Below are positions 22,682 through 29,998 of a DNA stretch of 29,998 nucleotides, piece by piece. A model generated the notes under the pieces. The model searched no databases, had not been told where the DNA came from, and saw nothing but the letters and a program-made list of their open reading frames with translations. Location: NCBI GenBank assembly GCA_032123675.1, contig JAQBEX010000169.1, positions 1 through 29,998 on the forward strand. Direction: 5' to 3'. Position 1 is the first letter of the stretch, and every line of letters starts with the position of its first letter. Both the position numbers and the translations under genes were made by a program. This stretch comes from Prado023 sp032123675. GTDB lineage: Bacteria > Actinomycetota > Actinomycetes > S36-B12 > CAIYMF01.

Positions 22682-23659
22682 ATGGCCGTGCTCACGATGG
22701 CCAAGGCCCTCAACACCGGGCTCGCGGCGGCCATGGCCGATGACCCGATGGTCCTGCTGATGGGCGAGGACATCGGTCAACTCGGCGGGGTGTTCCGGGT
22801 CACCGACGGACTGCAGGCCACCTACGGCGATGATCGCGTGATCGACACGCCCCTGGCCGAGAGCGGCATCATCGGCACCGCTGTGGGCCTGGCCATGCGT
22901 GGGTACGCACCAGTCGCAGAGATCCAGTTCGACGGGTTCATCTTCCCGGCCTTCGACCAGATCACCACGCAGGTTGCCCGGCTGCACCTGCGCTCGTCGG
23001 GTGCGCTGACGATGCGGATGGTGATCCGGGTCCCCAACGGTGGCGGGATCGGTGCCGTCGAGCACCACTCGGAGTCCCCGGAGGCCTACTTCGCACACAC
23101 GCCGGGGCTGCGCATCGTCACGCCGAGCACGCCGGCTGACGCGTTCATGATGATCCGCCAGGCGATCGCCCATCCGGATCCGATCATGTTCTTCGAGCCC
23201 AAGCGGCGCTACTGGGACAAGGGCGAGGTCAACGTGGGCGCCCCGCTGGCCCCACTGCCCGACCTGTTCCGGGCGCGCGTGGTCAAGCGCGGCCACGATG
23301 CCACCCTGCTGTGCTGGGGACCGATGGTGCGGACCTGCCTCGATGCCGCGCAGGCCGATACCGAGCGCGATCTCGAGGTCATCGACGCGCGCAGTCTCGC
23401 GCCACTGGACCTGCCGACCATCCTCGAGTCGGTGGGCCGGACCGGCCGATTGGTCGTGGTGCACGAGGCGCCTGTCGTCGGCGGTGTCGGCGCTGAGATC
23501 GCCGCCGAGGTCAGCACGGCCTGCTTCTACCAGCTGGAAGCACCGGTCCTGCGGGTTGGCGGGTTCAGCACGCCCTACCCGCCGTCACGCATCGAGGACA
23601 TCTACCTGCCCGACCTTGACCGCATCCTCGAAGCGGTCGATCGCGCCATGGCCTACTGA
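22682..23659 (+). CDS. 2-oxoacid dehydrogenase E1 component, beta subunit
   Basis: 325-aa beta subunit. It opens VLTMAKALNTGLAAAM, then LLMGEDIGQLGGVFRVT with the ThDP-activating Glu (E29) in GED. RVIDTPLAESGIIGTAVGLA and EIQFDGFIFPAFDQI follow; the PAFDQI form is typical of PDH/BCKDH beta chains. EHHSESPEAYFAHTPGLRIV is the next segment. The start lies 1 nt after the E1 alpha stop (TGAGATG), so the alpha-beta stoichiometry is kept by coupling. The substrate (pyruvate or branched-chain 2-oxoacids) cannot be decided from the sequence alone. Confidence 0.94.
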   Translation: MAVLTMAKALNTGLAAAMADDPMVLLMGEDIGQLGGVFRVTDGLQATYGDDRVIDTPLAESGIIGTAVGLAMRGYAPVAEIQFDGFIFPAFDQITTQVARLHLRSSGALTMRMVIRVPNGGGIGAVEHHSESPEAYFAHTPGLRIVTPSTPADAFMMIRQAIAHPDPIMFFEPKRRYWDKGEVNVGAPLAPLPDLFRARVVKRGHDATLLCWGPMVRTCLDAAQADTERDLEVIDARSLAPLDLPTILESVGRTGRLVVVHEAPVVGGVGAEIAAEVSTACFYQLEAPVLRVGGFSTPYPPSRIEDIYLPDLDRILEAVDRAMAY

Positions 23660-23668
23660 GGAGGCACC

Positions 23669-25141
23669 GTGCTGCACGAGTTCCGGATGCCCGACGCCGG
23701 TGAGGGCCTGACCGAGGCCGAGGTGCTGAGCTGGCGGGTCGCTGTCGGCGACAGGGTCGAGATCAACCAGATCCTCCTGGAGGTCGAGACTGCCAAGGCG
23801 GCCGTGGAGCTGCCCAGCCCCTACGCCGGGGAGGTCATCGCGCTGCTGGCCGAATCGGGCGAGATGGTCCCGGTCGGAACACCCATCATCAGGATCGAGG
23901 ACGGCCGCGAGTCCCCACTCGGCGATGCGGACGCGATCGAGATCCCCGACGACGGTGCATCCATGACCGGGACTGGGACTGAGCCGGCGCCCCCGCGCTC
24001 GTCGGGCACCCCTGCCGACGACGAGCCGGAAGCGGGAGCGGGCACGCGTACGGCCGTGCTGGTCGGATACGGCGTGAAGGCTGATCAGGTGCCTGTGCGC
24101 CGGCCGCGCCGGACCCCGCACGGGGTGGACCATGTCGAGCCTGGGCCGCCCGGTGAGACCGCTCGACCGGTCCGGCACGGCGGGCTCGAGCTCGGCCGGG
24201 CCGTGGAGAGCCGGCTCGGCGCGCAGGGCGTACGGGCCAAGCCGCCGGTCCGCCGGCTGGCCAAGGACCTCGACGTCGACCTCACGCAGGTGGTGCCGAC
24301 CGGACCGGATGGCACCATCACCCATGACGACGTGGCCAGCGCCGCGGGCGTGGCCCGGACTGCTGGTGCCGTCCGGGCCCCAGCTCCGCCTCCGATGCTC
24401 CCGCGAGCCGATGCGGGGGTCGATCGACCGGCGGATCTGGCGGGCGCCGAGGTCGTGCCGCTGACGCATGTCGGGCGGATGATGTCCCGCGCGATGACGG
24501 CCTCGGCGTTCACTGCCGTACACGTGACCGAGTGGGTCGACGTTGATGTCACGGCGATGACCTCCATGATCCGCAGGGTGCGCGCACGCGAGGACGCCGC
24601 GGGATTGTCGATCACCCCCCTGACCTTCGCCGCACTTGGCCTGGTCCGGGCTGCTGGTGAGCATCCGACGATCAACGCGAGCCTCGACGAGCCGGGCGAG
24701 AACCTGCTGGTCCATCGCAGCGTGCATCTGGGGATCGCCGTGGACTCCCCCCGAGGTCTGGTCGTTCCCCGGATCACAGGGGCCGAGGCGCTGGACCTAC
24801 GCGGCATGGCTGACGCGCTCGCCCGACTGGTCGAGACCGCCCGCTCGGGGCGCGCCCGACCAGAGGACCTGACGGGTTCGACGATCACGATCACCAACGT
24901 CGGGGTCTTCGGAGTCGACGGTGGGACGCCGATCCTCAACCCGGGCGAGGTTGCCATCCTGGCGCTCGGACGCGTGCTGCCCCGGCCGTGGGTGGTGGAC
25001 GGCCGGGTCGAGGTCCGCGACGTGCTGACCCTCGCACTGTCCTTCGATCACCGGGTCGTCGACGGCGCCCTGGGGTCGCGGGTCCTGCGCGAGGTCGCCG
25101 ACTTCATGGCCGATCCCGGCACAGCGCTCGTGCTGGGCTAG
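23669..25141 (+). CDS. 2-oxoacid dehydrogenase E2, dihydrolipoyl acyltransferase
   Basis: 490-aa core of the complex. It has one lipoyl domain (1-80) with lipoyl lysine K43 in VETAKAAVELPSP. A long Pro/Ala/Gly-rich and charged linker follows (about 85-190). The peripheral subunit-binding domain is near 190-230 (KPPVRRLAKDLDVDL, then GPDGTITHDDV). The acyltransferase domain ends with SFDHRVVDGALGSRVL; H461 and D465 form the HxxxDG catalytic motif. GTG start with GAGGAGG 5-6 nt upstream; it follows E1 beta by 9 nt. No E3 (lpd) gene lies in the operon, so a shared lipoamide dehydrogenase is expected. It is convergent with the hydrolase gene, 22 nt away. Confidence 0.93.
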   Translation: MLHEFRMPDAGEGLTEAEVLSWRVAVGDRVEINQILLEVETAKAAVELPSPYAGEVIALLAESGEMVPVGTPIIRIEDGRESPLGDADAIEIPDDGASMTGTGTEPAPPRSSGTPADDEPEAGAGTRTAVLVGYGVKADQVPVRRPRRTPHGVDHVEPGPPGETARPVRHGGLELGRAVESRLGAQGVRAKPPVRRLAKDLDVDLTQVVPTGPDGTITHDDVASAAGVARTAGAVRAPAPPPMLPRADAGVDRPADLAGAEVVPLTHVGRMMSRAMTASAFTAVHVTEWVDVDVTAMTSMIRRVRAREDAAGLSITPLTFAALGLVRAAGEHPTINASLDEPGENLLVHRSVHLGIAVDSPRGLVVPRITGAEALDLRGMADALARLVETARSGRARPEDLTGSTITITNVGVFGVDGGTPILNPGEVAILALGRVLPRPWVVDGRVEVRDVLTLALSFDHRVVDGALGSRVLREVADFMADPGTALVLG

Positions 25142-25163
25142 CCGGGTCGGCGCCGGCGACGGC

Positions 25164-26114
25164 TCACCCGGATGAGGCCACCTGCTGGCCGACGAACGAC
25201 TCCACAGCATCGACGAGCTGGTCCAGGCCGGGCTGCTCGATCGGGTAGTGACTGGCACCCTGAAGCACAACAGTCTCCACGGGAACCTTGTGGATCCGCT
25301 CCACGAACAGGTCGGACAGGTGCTGCGGCGTCCAGCGGTCCTCGCCGGGCTGCGTCAGGAGGATCGGGCACACGTCGAACTCCTCCGGCTCGACGGCCGG
25401 CCGATACGCGATGTACGAGTCCAGGAACGTCATCGTCATCGAGTTGCCCGCCGATGTGGGATCCCGCAGGCAGGTCTTGAGGGCCGCCCTGTCGTTGACG
25501 AGGGTGTGCATCTTGCTGGCGACCCGCATGGGCAGCCTCAGTCCGGACAGTGGTGTCCGGGCCGCCACCTGCACCAGCGGTGCGCCGATCCGGCTCATGG
25601 CCAGGTTGAGCGCGGTCTCATCAGCGACCTGCTGCACGGACTGGTCCAGGAAGCACATGCCCACGATGCCCGCGACCCGCTCGGTCACCGCCGCGACGTG
25701 GTAGGCCAGCATCCCGCCGGCGCTCAGGCCGTAGAGCACGATGGGCCGGTCGTCGCGAGCCAGCTCTGCGGTGACCAGGTCGACGCCTGCCTGTACCCAG
25801 TCGTCGTAGCGCACAGTCGCCCCCGGGGCAACACGCGTGACGCCGTACTCAGGCATGTCGACGGCGATCGTCTCCAGACCGCGACGGTGCAGTGGGGCGC
25901 CCAGGATTGTTGTCAGCTGCCTCCCATTCGTGCCCACGCCCTGGAAGAGGATGACCTTGGCAGGGGCGTCGGGATCCCGGAAGCAGTCCAGATGGATGTC
26001 ATGCCCGTTCCAGGCCCACCATTCCTCCGCGGGCTCCTGGCCCGATTCCAGCCGGTACTCGCCGGGGAGGAATGCCTGGATCTCACGCCAGGCGCGCTGG
26101 TTGGAGTACGACAT
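25164..26114 (-). CDS. Alpha/beta hydrolase fold protein
   Basis: 316-aa predicted cytosolic hydrolase with no signal peptide. The nucleophile elbow is VLYGLSAGGMLAY with S131. The acid is probably the Asp in QPGEDRWTP, and the His in GASHYPIEQPG. The oxyanion-region strand is VILFQGVGTNGRQL. The fold and triad are clear; the substrate is not. The tail Q-P-G-L-D-Q-L-V-D matches the usual lid/His helix of esterase or lysophospholipase-like members. AAGGA lies 11 nt before the ATG. It is downstream of sbcC on the same strand with a 136-bp gap, and convergent with the dehydrogenase operon. Confidence 0.85.
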   Translation of the reverse strand: MSYSNQRAWREIQAFLPGEYRLESGQEPAEEWWAWNGHDIHLDCFRDPDAPAKVILFQGVGTNGRQLTTILGAPLHRRGLETIAVDMPEYGVTRVAPGATVRYDDWVQAGVDLVTAELARDDRPIVLYGLSAGGMLAYHVAAVTERVAGIVGMCFLDQSVQQVADETALNLAMSRIGAPLVQVAARTPLSGLRLPMRVASKMHTLVNDRAALKTCLRDPTSAGNSMTMTFLDSYIAYRPAVEPEEFDVCPILLTQPGEDRWTPQHLSDLFVERIHKVPVETVVLQGASHYPIEQPGLDQLVDAVESFVGQQVASSG

Positions 26115-26250
26115 GGTCGGGACCGTCCTTCGCGATGGATTGCCGTGCGCCTGACCCTAGGCCCTCGGTCGAACCCCGGCCGGGGCGGTCCGCGAGCCCA
26201 GTGCTCCCGGTGACGGACCGGCGGCCGACGAGTGCGCAGCGCCGTCGTGG
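26115..26250 (-). other. sbcC-hydrolase gap with a weak inverted repeat
   Basis: CGGTCCG (26186-26192) and CGGACCG (26214-26220) could form a 7-bp stem after sbcC, and CCCCGGCCGGGG lies just beyond. Either might end the sbcDC transcript; neither has a T-run. The hydrolase promoter should also be here, but no clear hexamers are seen. Confidence 0.3.
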
Positions 26251-29244
26251 TCAGGCTCGCACGGCCACCGTTGAGGGCCCGTCCGGCCTGGCCCTGCGGA
26301 CGGTCAACCGCTCGGCAATCCGCTCCTTGAGCTCCGGTACGTGACTCACGATCCCGATGACCCGACCGTTGCCGCGGAGCTCGTCGATCACGCCCATGAC
26401 GTCATCGAGGGTGTCCGGGTCGAGGCTGCCGAACCCCTCGTCGATGAACAAGGTGTCCAGCTGCGCTCCACCGGCCTGGGCCACGACCACGTCGGCCAGC
26501 CCAAGTGCGAGCGCCAACGACGTGTAGAAGGTCTCTCCCCCGGACAGGGTGGCGGGGCTGCGCTCGCGGCCGGTGTGTCGGTCCAGGACGGCCAGGCCCA
26601 GCCCGACCCGCGCGTCCTTGCGAGCCGCCTCATCGACCCGGAGCAGCTCGTACTTGCCGGCCGACATCGACGCCAGCCGCAGGTTCGCGGCGGCCACAAC
26701 CTGTTCGAACCAGTAGCGAAGGACGAACGTGACCAGGCTCATCCGGGGGCTGCCGGCCATGCCCCGGGCATACTGATCGAGGTCGAGAAGCTCCTTGCCC
26801 GTGACGGCCAGCTCGGCCCGCTGCTCAGCGCACTGCCTGACCTCCACCAGCCGCTCCGCGAACCGCTCCAACGCCCGGGTCGCCACGCTCGCCGCGCGCT
26901 GGGTCTGGCGGGCCTGCTCCGTGCTTCGCTCGAGCTCGGCGGCGGCGTCGCGTGCGTCCGCGGCGGCCTGCTCCGGATCGACGCCCGCAACCTTGCGCAG
27001 GTCGTCGGATCCGAGTTGGGCCTGGGCAGTCGAGATGGCCGCCTCCCACTGCTCGACCGAGTGCTCCAACTCCGCCAGGGCGGTGGCGTCGAGCAGGGCT
27101 GCGCGCGCATCCGGCACATCAGCGAAACCAGCGGAGATCGCTTCGTCGTGGGCTCGTTCGCAGGCTGCGGCGAGGTGCTCAAGACCCGTCGACAGGTCGC
27201 TGACGGCAGCGCCGAGTTCCTCTTTGCCCTCGGCGGCTGCGACAAGTGCGGCCGCACGTTCCCGGACACTGCCGTACTGCTCGCGAGCGGCTGCGACCTG
27301 TTCCTCGCGGTCCGCCAGCTCTCCGGCCGCGTGGGCGACCTTCATCTGAGCGCCCGCGAGCGACTCGGCGATGCGGAGCAGTTGCCCGGCCAGCTCGTCC
27401 TGCTCGGCGCCCAGTTGGGTCACGCGTTCAGCCAGTGCCGCCAACGCCTCCTGAGCCCGCTCCCCCGCGTCGACCTCGGCATCCAGGTGGGCGATCCGGG
27501 TCTGCCACTGCTCAGCCGAACGACCCCCGGCAGCGGTGACGGCGTGCTCCAACTGCGCCTCAGCGCGCACCAGGGCCATCTCAGCGCCATCCAGGAGCAC
27601 CCGGGCGTCGTCCCGTCGCGCAGCTGCCTGCCGAACCTGCTCCTCGGACACCCCGGCCACCACCCACGTCGCGGGAGCCGGATGCTCCTGAGCCCCACAG
27701 ACCAGGCAGGGGTCCCCAGACACCAGGCGGGCGGCAAGCTCGCCGCGCACGTCGGCGAGACGTTGGTCGACGAGCAGCCCGTGCAGGTCGTGTGCCTCGT
27801 CGTGCGCCCGACGGGCTGATCGGCGCGCCACCCGGGCTTCCTCCAGGCCCAGCGTCAGGTCAGCGACACGTCCGGCAGCCTGGGCCTGCCCGGAGACTGC
27901 GTCGAGAACCGCACGAGCCTGGGCAGCCGAGGCAACACGCTGCTGAGCACGGGCGAGTTCCCCGCGGGCCGCGGCGACCTCGTCGGGAAGCTGGCTCGCC
28001 CGGGTGTGAGCGCCCTCCCAGGATGCCTGAAGGTCCTGAACGTGGGCACGGTGCTGCGCCAGTTGATCCCGGCCAGCAGCGAGATCGTCCTCGACGAGCA
28101 CCAGGTGGGCGATCTCCCCGGCGGCAGTGCGTGCCGAGGCGGACTGGCGGGTCAACGCCTGCCAGCCATGACCCTCGAGGTGCTCCGCCTCTGGCACGCC
28201 GCCAGGACTGGCTGCGACGACGGCCAGGCGCAGGTGCTCGGCCTGCTCGGCAGCCCTGTCGAGGATGTCGACAAGCGGGCGCACCGGGATGGCCTGTCGT
28301 GCCCGAACAGCCCTGCGCCGACGAGCCTCGTGCTCTGGCCGTTGCTCCTCGGCCTCGATGAGTGCGGCCTCCAGCGCGGCGCGCTGCGCCAATCGAGCAG
28401 TAACCTCCTGCGCCTGGACCAACGACTCTCGTGCCCCACGCTGGGCACCGTCGGCCGCCGTGGCGGCGACATCGGCGTCCTGGGCACGCCGCGTCAACTC
28501 GGCGTCGAGGACAGCCAGTGCGTCGAGACCCTCGTCGATGGGAGCGCCGGCGAGGGCGACATGCTGGTCACGCTCGAGGCCAGCGGCCTCGCAGGCCGCG
28601 GCCAGTCGCGCACGCAGTTCGGCGTCGGCTGCCTGCAATGTGCGGGTCGCCTCCTGGGCGCGGGCTTGGAGTCCTTCGGTGATCCGGCGGAAGAACTGGG
28701 TGCCGAACAGCTTGCCGAGCAGTTCCCTGCGCTCGTCGTCGCCCGCACGAAGGAAGGTTGCGAACTCCCCCTGCGGGAGCAGGACCACCTGGCTGAACTG
28801 CTCGCGGGTCAGGCCCAGAAGTTCGCCGATGATCGTGCCGACCTCGTCCTTGGCGTGCGACCGGCTGTCCCACTGGTCACCGACGAGCCGCTCAAGGTGG
28901 ACGCTGGCCTTCTCCTTGGTCACGCCAGTGCCGCGCTTCTTGGGCCGTACGTGCTCCGGCGACCGGGTGATCCGGTGCCGCCCACCCCGGACCGAGAACT
29001 CCAGCTGGACCTGGGGCTGGTCGTCCGGGCCAGCGAAGTCCGAGCGCATCCGAGCGGGGTCCCCGGCCTCTGAGGCCAAGCCGCCGTAGAGCGCGAAGGT
29101 CAACGCGTCGAGGATGGTTGACTTGCCGACCCCTGTGGGGCCCTCGAACAGGAACAGGCCACCGGATCCAAGCCGATCGAAGTCGATGACCTGCTCGTCG
29201 GCGAAGGGGCCGACCGCGTGCATCCGCAATGAGTGCAGCCGCAT
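26251..29244 (-). CDS. sbcC: Exonuclease subunit SbcC (Rad50-like ATPase)
   Basis: 997-aa SMC-like ATPase that with SbcD forms the bacterial Mre11-Rad50 complex, cutting DNA hairpins and processing blocked DNA ends. The N-terminal ATPase lobe has MRLHSLRMHAVGPFADEQVI and Walker A GPTGVGKST (35-43), and the Q-loop region VVLLPQGEFATFLRA. Two long coiled-coil arms rich in Ala, Glu, Gln and Arg flank a zinc hook CLVC (about 513-516, GDPCLVCGAQEHPAP). The C-terminal lobe has the ABC signature LSGGETFYTSLALALGLAD, Walker B LDTLFIDEGFGSLD and the H-loop GIVSHVPELKERI. Its start codon shares one base with the sbcD stop (TGATG), so the two subunits are co-translated. Confidence 0.95.
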   Translation of the reverse strand: MRLHSLRMHAVGPFADEQVIDFDRLGSGGLFLFEGPTGVGKSTILDALTFALYGGLASEAGDPARMRSDFAGPDDQPQVQLEFSVRGGRHRITRSPEHVRPKKRGTGVTKEKASVHLERLVGDQWDSRSHAKDEVGTIIGELLGLTREQFSQVVLLPQGEFATFLRAGDDERRELLGKLFGTQFFRRITEGLQARAQEATRTLQAADAELRARLAAACEAAGLERDQHVALAGAPIDEGLDALAVLDAELTRRAQDADVAATAADGAQRGARESLVQAQEVTARLAQRAALEAALIEAEEQRPEHEARRRRAVRARQAIPVRPLVDILDRAAEQAEHLRLAVVAASPGGVPEAEHLEGHGWQALTRQSASARTAAGEIAHLVLVEDDLAAGRDQLAQHRAHVQDLQASWEGAHTRASQLPDEVAAARGELARAQQRVASAAQARAVLDAVSGQAQAAGRVADLTLGLEEARVARRSARRAHDEAHDLHGLLVDQRLADVRGELAARLVSGDPCLVCGAQEHPAPATWVVAGVSEEQVRQAAARRDDARVLLDGAEMALVRAEAQLEHAVTAAGGRSAEQWQTRIAHLDAEVDAGERAQEALAALAERVTQLGAEQDELAGQLLRIAESLAGAQMKVAHAAGELADREEQVAAAREQYGSVRERAAALVAAAEGKEELGAAVSDLSTGLEHLAAACERAHDEAISAGFADVPDARAALLDATALAELEHSVEQWEAAISTAQAQLGSDDLRKVAGVDPEQAAADARDAAAELERSTEQARQTQRAASVATRALERFAERLVEVRQCAEQRAELAVTGKELLDLDQYARGMAGSPRMSLVTFVLRYWFEQVVAAANLRLASMSAGKYELLRVDEAARKDARVGLGLAVLDRHTGRERSPATLSGGETFYTSLALALGLADVVVAQAGGAQLDTLFIDEGFGSLDPDTLDDVMGVIDELRGNGRVIGIVSHVPELKERIAERLTVRRARPDGPSTVAVRA

Positions 29245-29998
29245 CAGGACAGCACCTCGACCCGTTGAGCGGCCAGCACGACCTCGGTCAGGACATCCCG
29301 CTGGCTGCTGCTGGGCGGGGCGCCAGACACTGTGGCCACGAACTCCGCGCAGATCTCGCTGGGGTCACTCGCCTCGGAGATGCGCGTCAGTCCGAGCTCC
29401 CGGTCGGGGCGGTCGGGTGCGAACTCAAGAACAAGCGTGTGCGGCCACGCAGTGCGCAGCTGCTCCATCGGGTTGGCCAGCCGGCCGGGATCAGTCAGTA
29501 CCACCTTCACCCACGCCTCAGCCAGGCCGGCCAGGTCCCCCCGTGCTCGCTCGAGCAGATCATCAAGGCGGCCACGCACCTGGACCAGCGGGCGCGGGAC
29601 GGGCGTCGGAATGCGCCTCGTGGCAACGGCGCCAGCCGCATCGATGTCGACCACCGTGACCGACTTCGTGTGATCCCGCTCCGAGAAGGAGAAGGCGATC
29701 GGTGACCCGCAGTACTCGACGACAGTCGCTGAGCCGGCCAGGCGAACCTCCTGGGGCCCGTGCAGGTGCCCGAGTGCCACGTAGCTGACGCCAGCGAAGA
29801 CATCGGCCGGGGTGTCACCGACGCCGCCGACGCGGATCTCCCGCTCGGATTCACAGGCCGAGCCACCGGTCACGAAGGCGTGCGCCATGACGACAACTCG
29901 CGCGAGGTCCCGGCGCGAGGCGTCGGACCGGATGCGCTCCACGAGCGCGGCGAGCACTGCGGCGTGCGAGCGATCCACGTCCAACTCCCCCACCACGG
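29244..29998 (-). CDS. sbcD: Exonuclease subunit SbcD (Mre11-like), N-terminus missing
   Basis: C-terminal 251 codons of the nuclease partner of SbcC; the 5' end lies beyond the window, so the first metal-binding motifs (DxH and GNHD) are not visible. What is seen: VVVMAHAFVTGG, the second metallophosphoesterase histidine motif GVSYVALGHLHGPQ, VVEYCGSPIAFSFSE, and then a C-terminal capping and SbcC-binding region ending AAQRVEVLS. The partner gene and the GHLH motif make the identity firm. The gene is intact up to the edge. Confidence 0.93.
   Translation of the reverse strand, partial: VVGELDVDRSHAAVLAALVERIRSDASRRDLARVVVMAHAFVTGGSACESEREIRVGGVGDTPADVFAGVSYVALGHLHGPQEVRLAGSATVVEYCGSPIAFSFSERDHTKSVTVVDIDAAGAVATRRIPTPVPRPLVQVRGRLDDLLERARGDLAGLAEAWVKVVLTDPGRLANPMEQLRTAWPHTLVLEFAPDRPDRELGLTRISEASDPSEICAEFVATVSGAPPSSSQRDVLTEVVLAAQRVEVLS

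Overview
The window is GC-rich, densely packed bacterial chromosome. Several things point to an actinobacterium: frequent GTG starts, very high GC at third codon positions, 4-nt GTGA/ATGA gene overlaps, and gene order. From memory, the order ilvB ... gatB-gatA-gatC-ligA-(half-MetE)-...-mnmA-iscS-etfA-etfB-GT4 glycosyltransferase matches the Mycobacterium tuberculosis stretch Rv3003c to Rv3032, with other genes interleaved. No phage, insertion sequence, CRISPR array, rRNA or tRNA gene is visible. I cannot name the genus.

Left part (1-4950): the 5' end of ilvB (minus strand) lies behind a short leader that encodes a 16-residue peptide with consecutive Ile-Leu-Val-Val codons and then a terminator hairpin. 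This is a classical attenuator for branched-chain amino acid (BCAA) synthesis. Upstream lie a nested inverted repeat, ilvD, a doubtful 70-residue ORF, and two overlapping genes for peptidase S51/cyanophycinase-like proteins. One of these carries a C-terminal domain resembling the tail of cysteinyl-tRNA synthetase.

Middle (4952-17000): bioY (biotin uptake) runs plus and meets gatCAB (Glu-tRNA/Asp-tRNA amidotransferase) at a four-armed palindromic terminator. Next come ligA with a MetE-half-like gene upstream of it, a divergent Gfo/Idh oxidoreductase, and a tight minus-strand operon iscS-mnmA-azlC-azlD. That operon joins tRNA thiolation to a predicted BCAA exporter.

Right part (17200-29998): etfB-etfA (electron transfer flavoprotein), with a strong terminator behind and a TetR-type palindrome in front. 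A GT4 glycosyltransferase runs divergently and is translationally coupled to a CPBP intramembrane protease. A three-gene 2-oxoacid dehydrogenase operon (E1 alpha, E1 beta, E2) follows a 10-bp tandem repeat. Then come an alpha/beta hydrolase and sbcD-sbcC (DNA end-processing nuclease), with sbcD cut by the window edge.

BCAA and branched-chain oxoacid metabolism recurs (ilvB, ilvD, azlCD, possibly the dehydrogenase). Most of the content is core housekeeping. The less ordinary material is the ilv leader, the S51/CysRS-tail fusion, and several short structured repeats confined to intergenic gaps. I found no clearly new multi-gene system.
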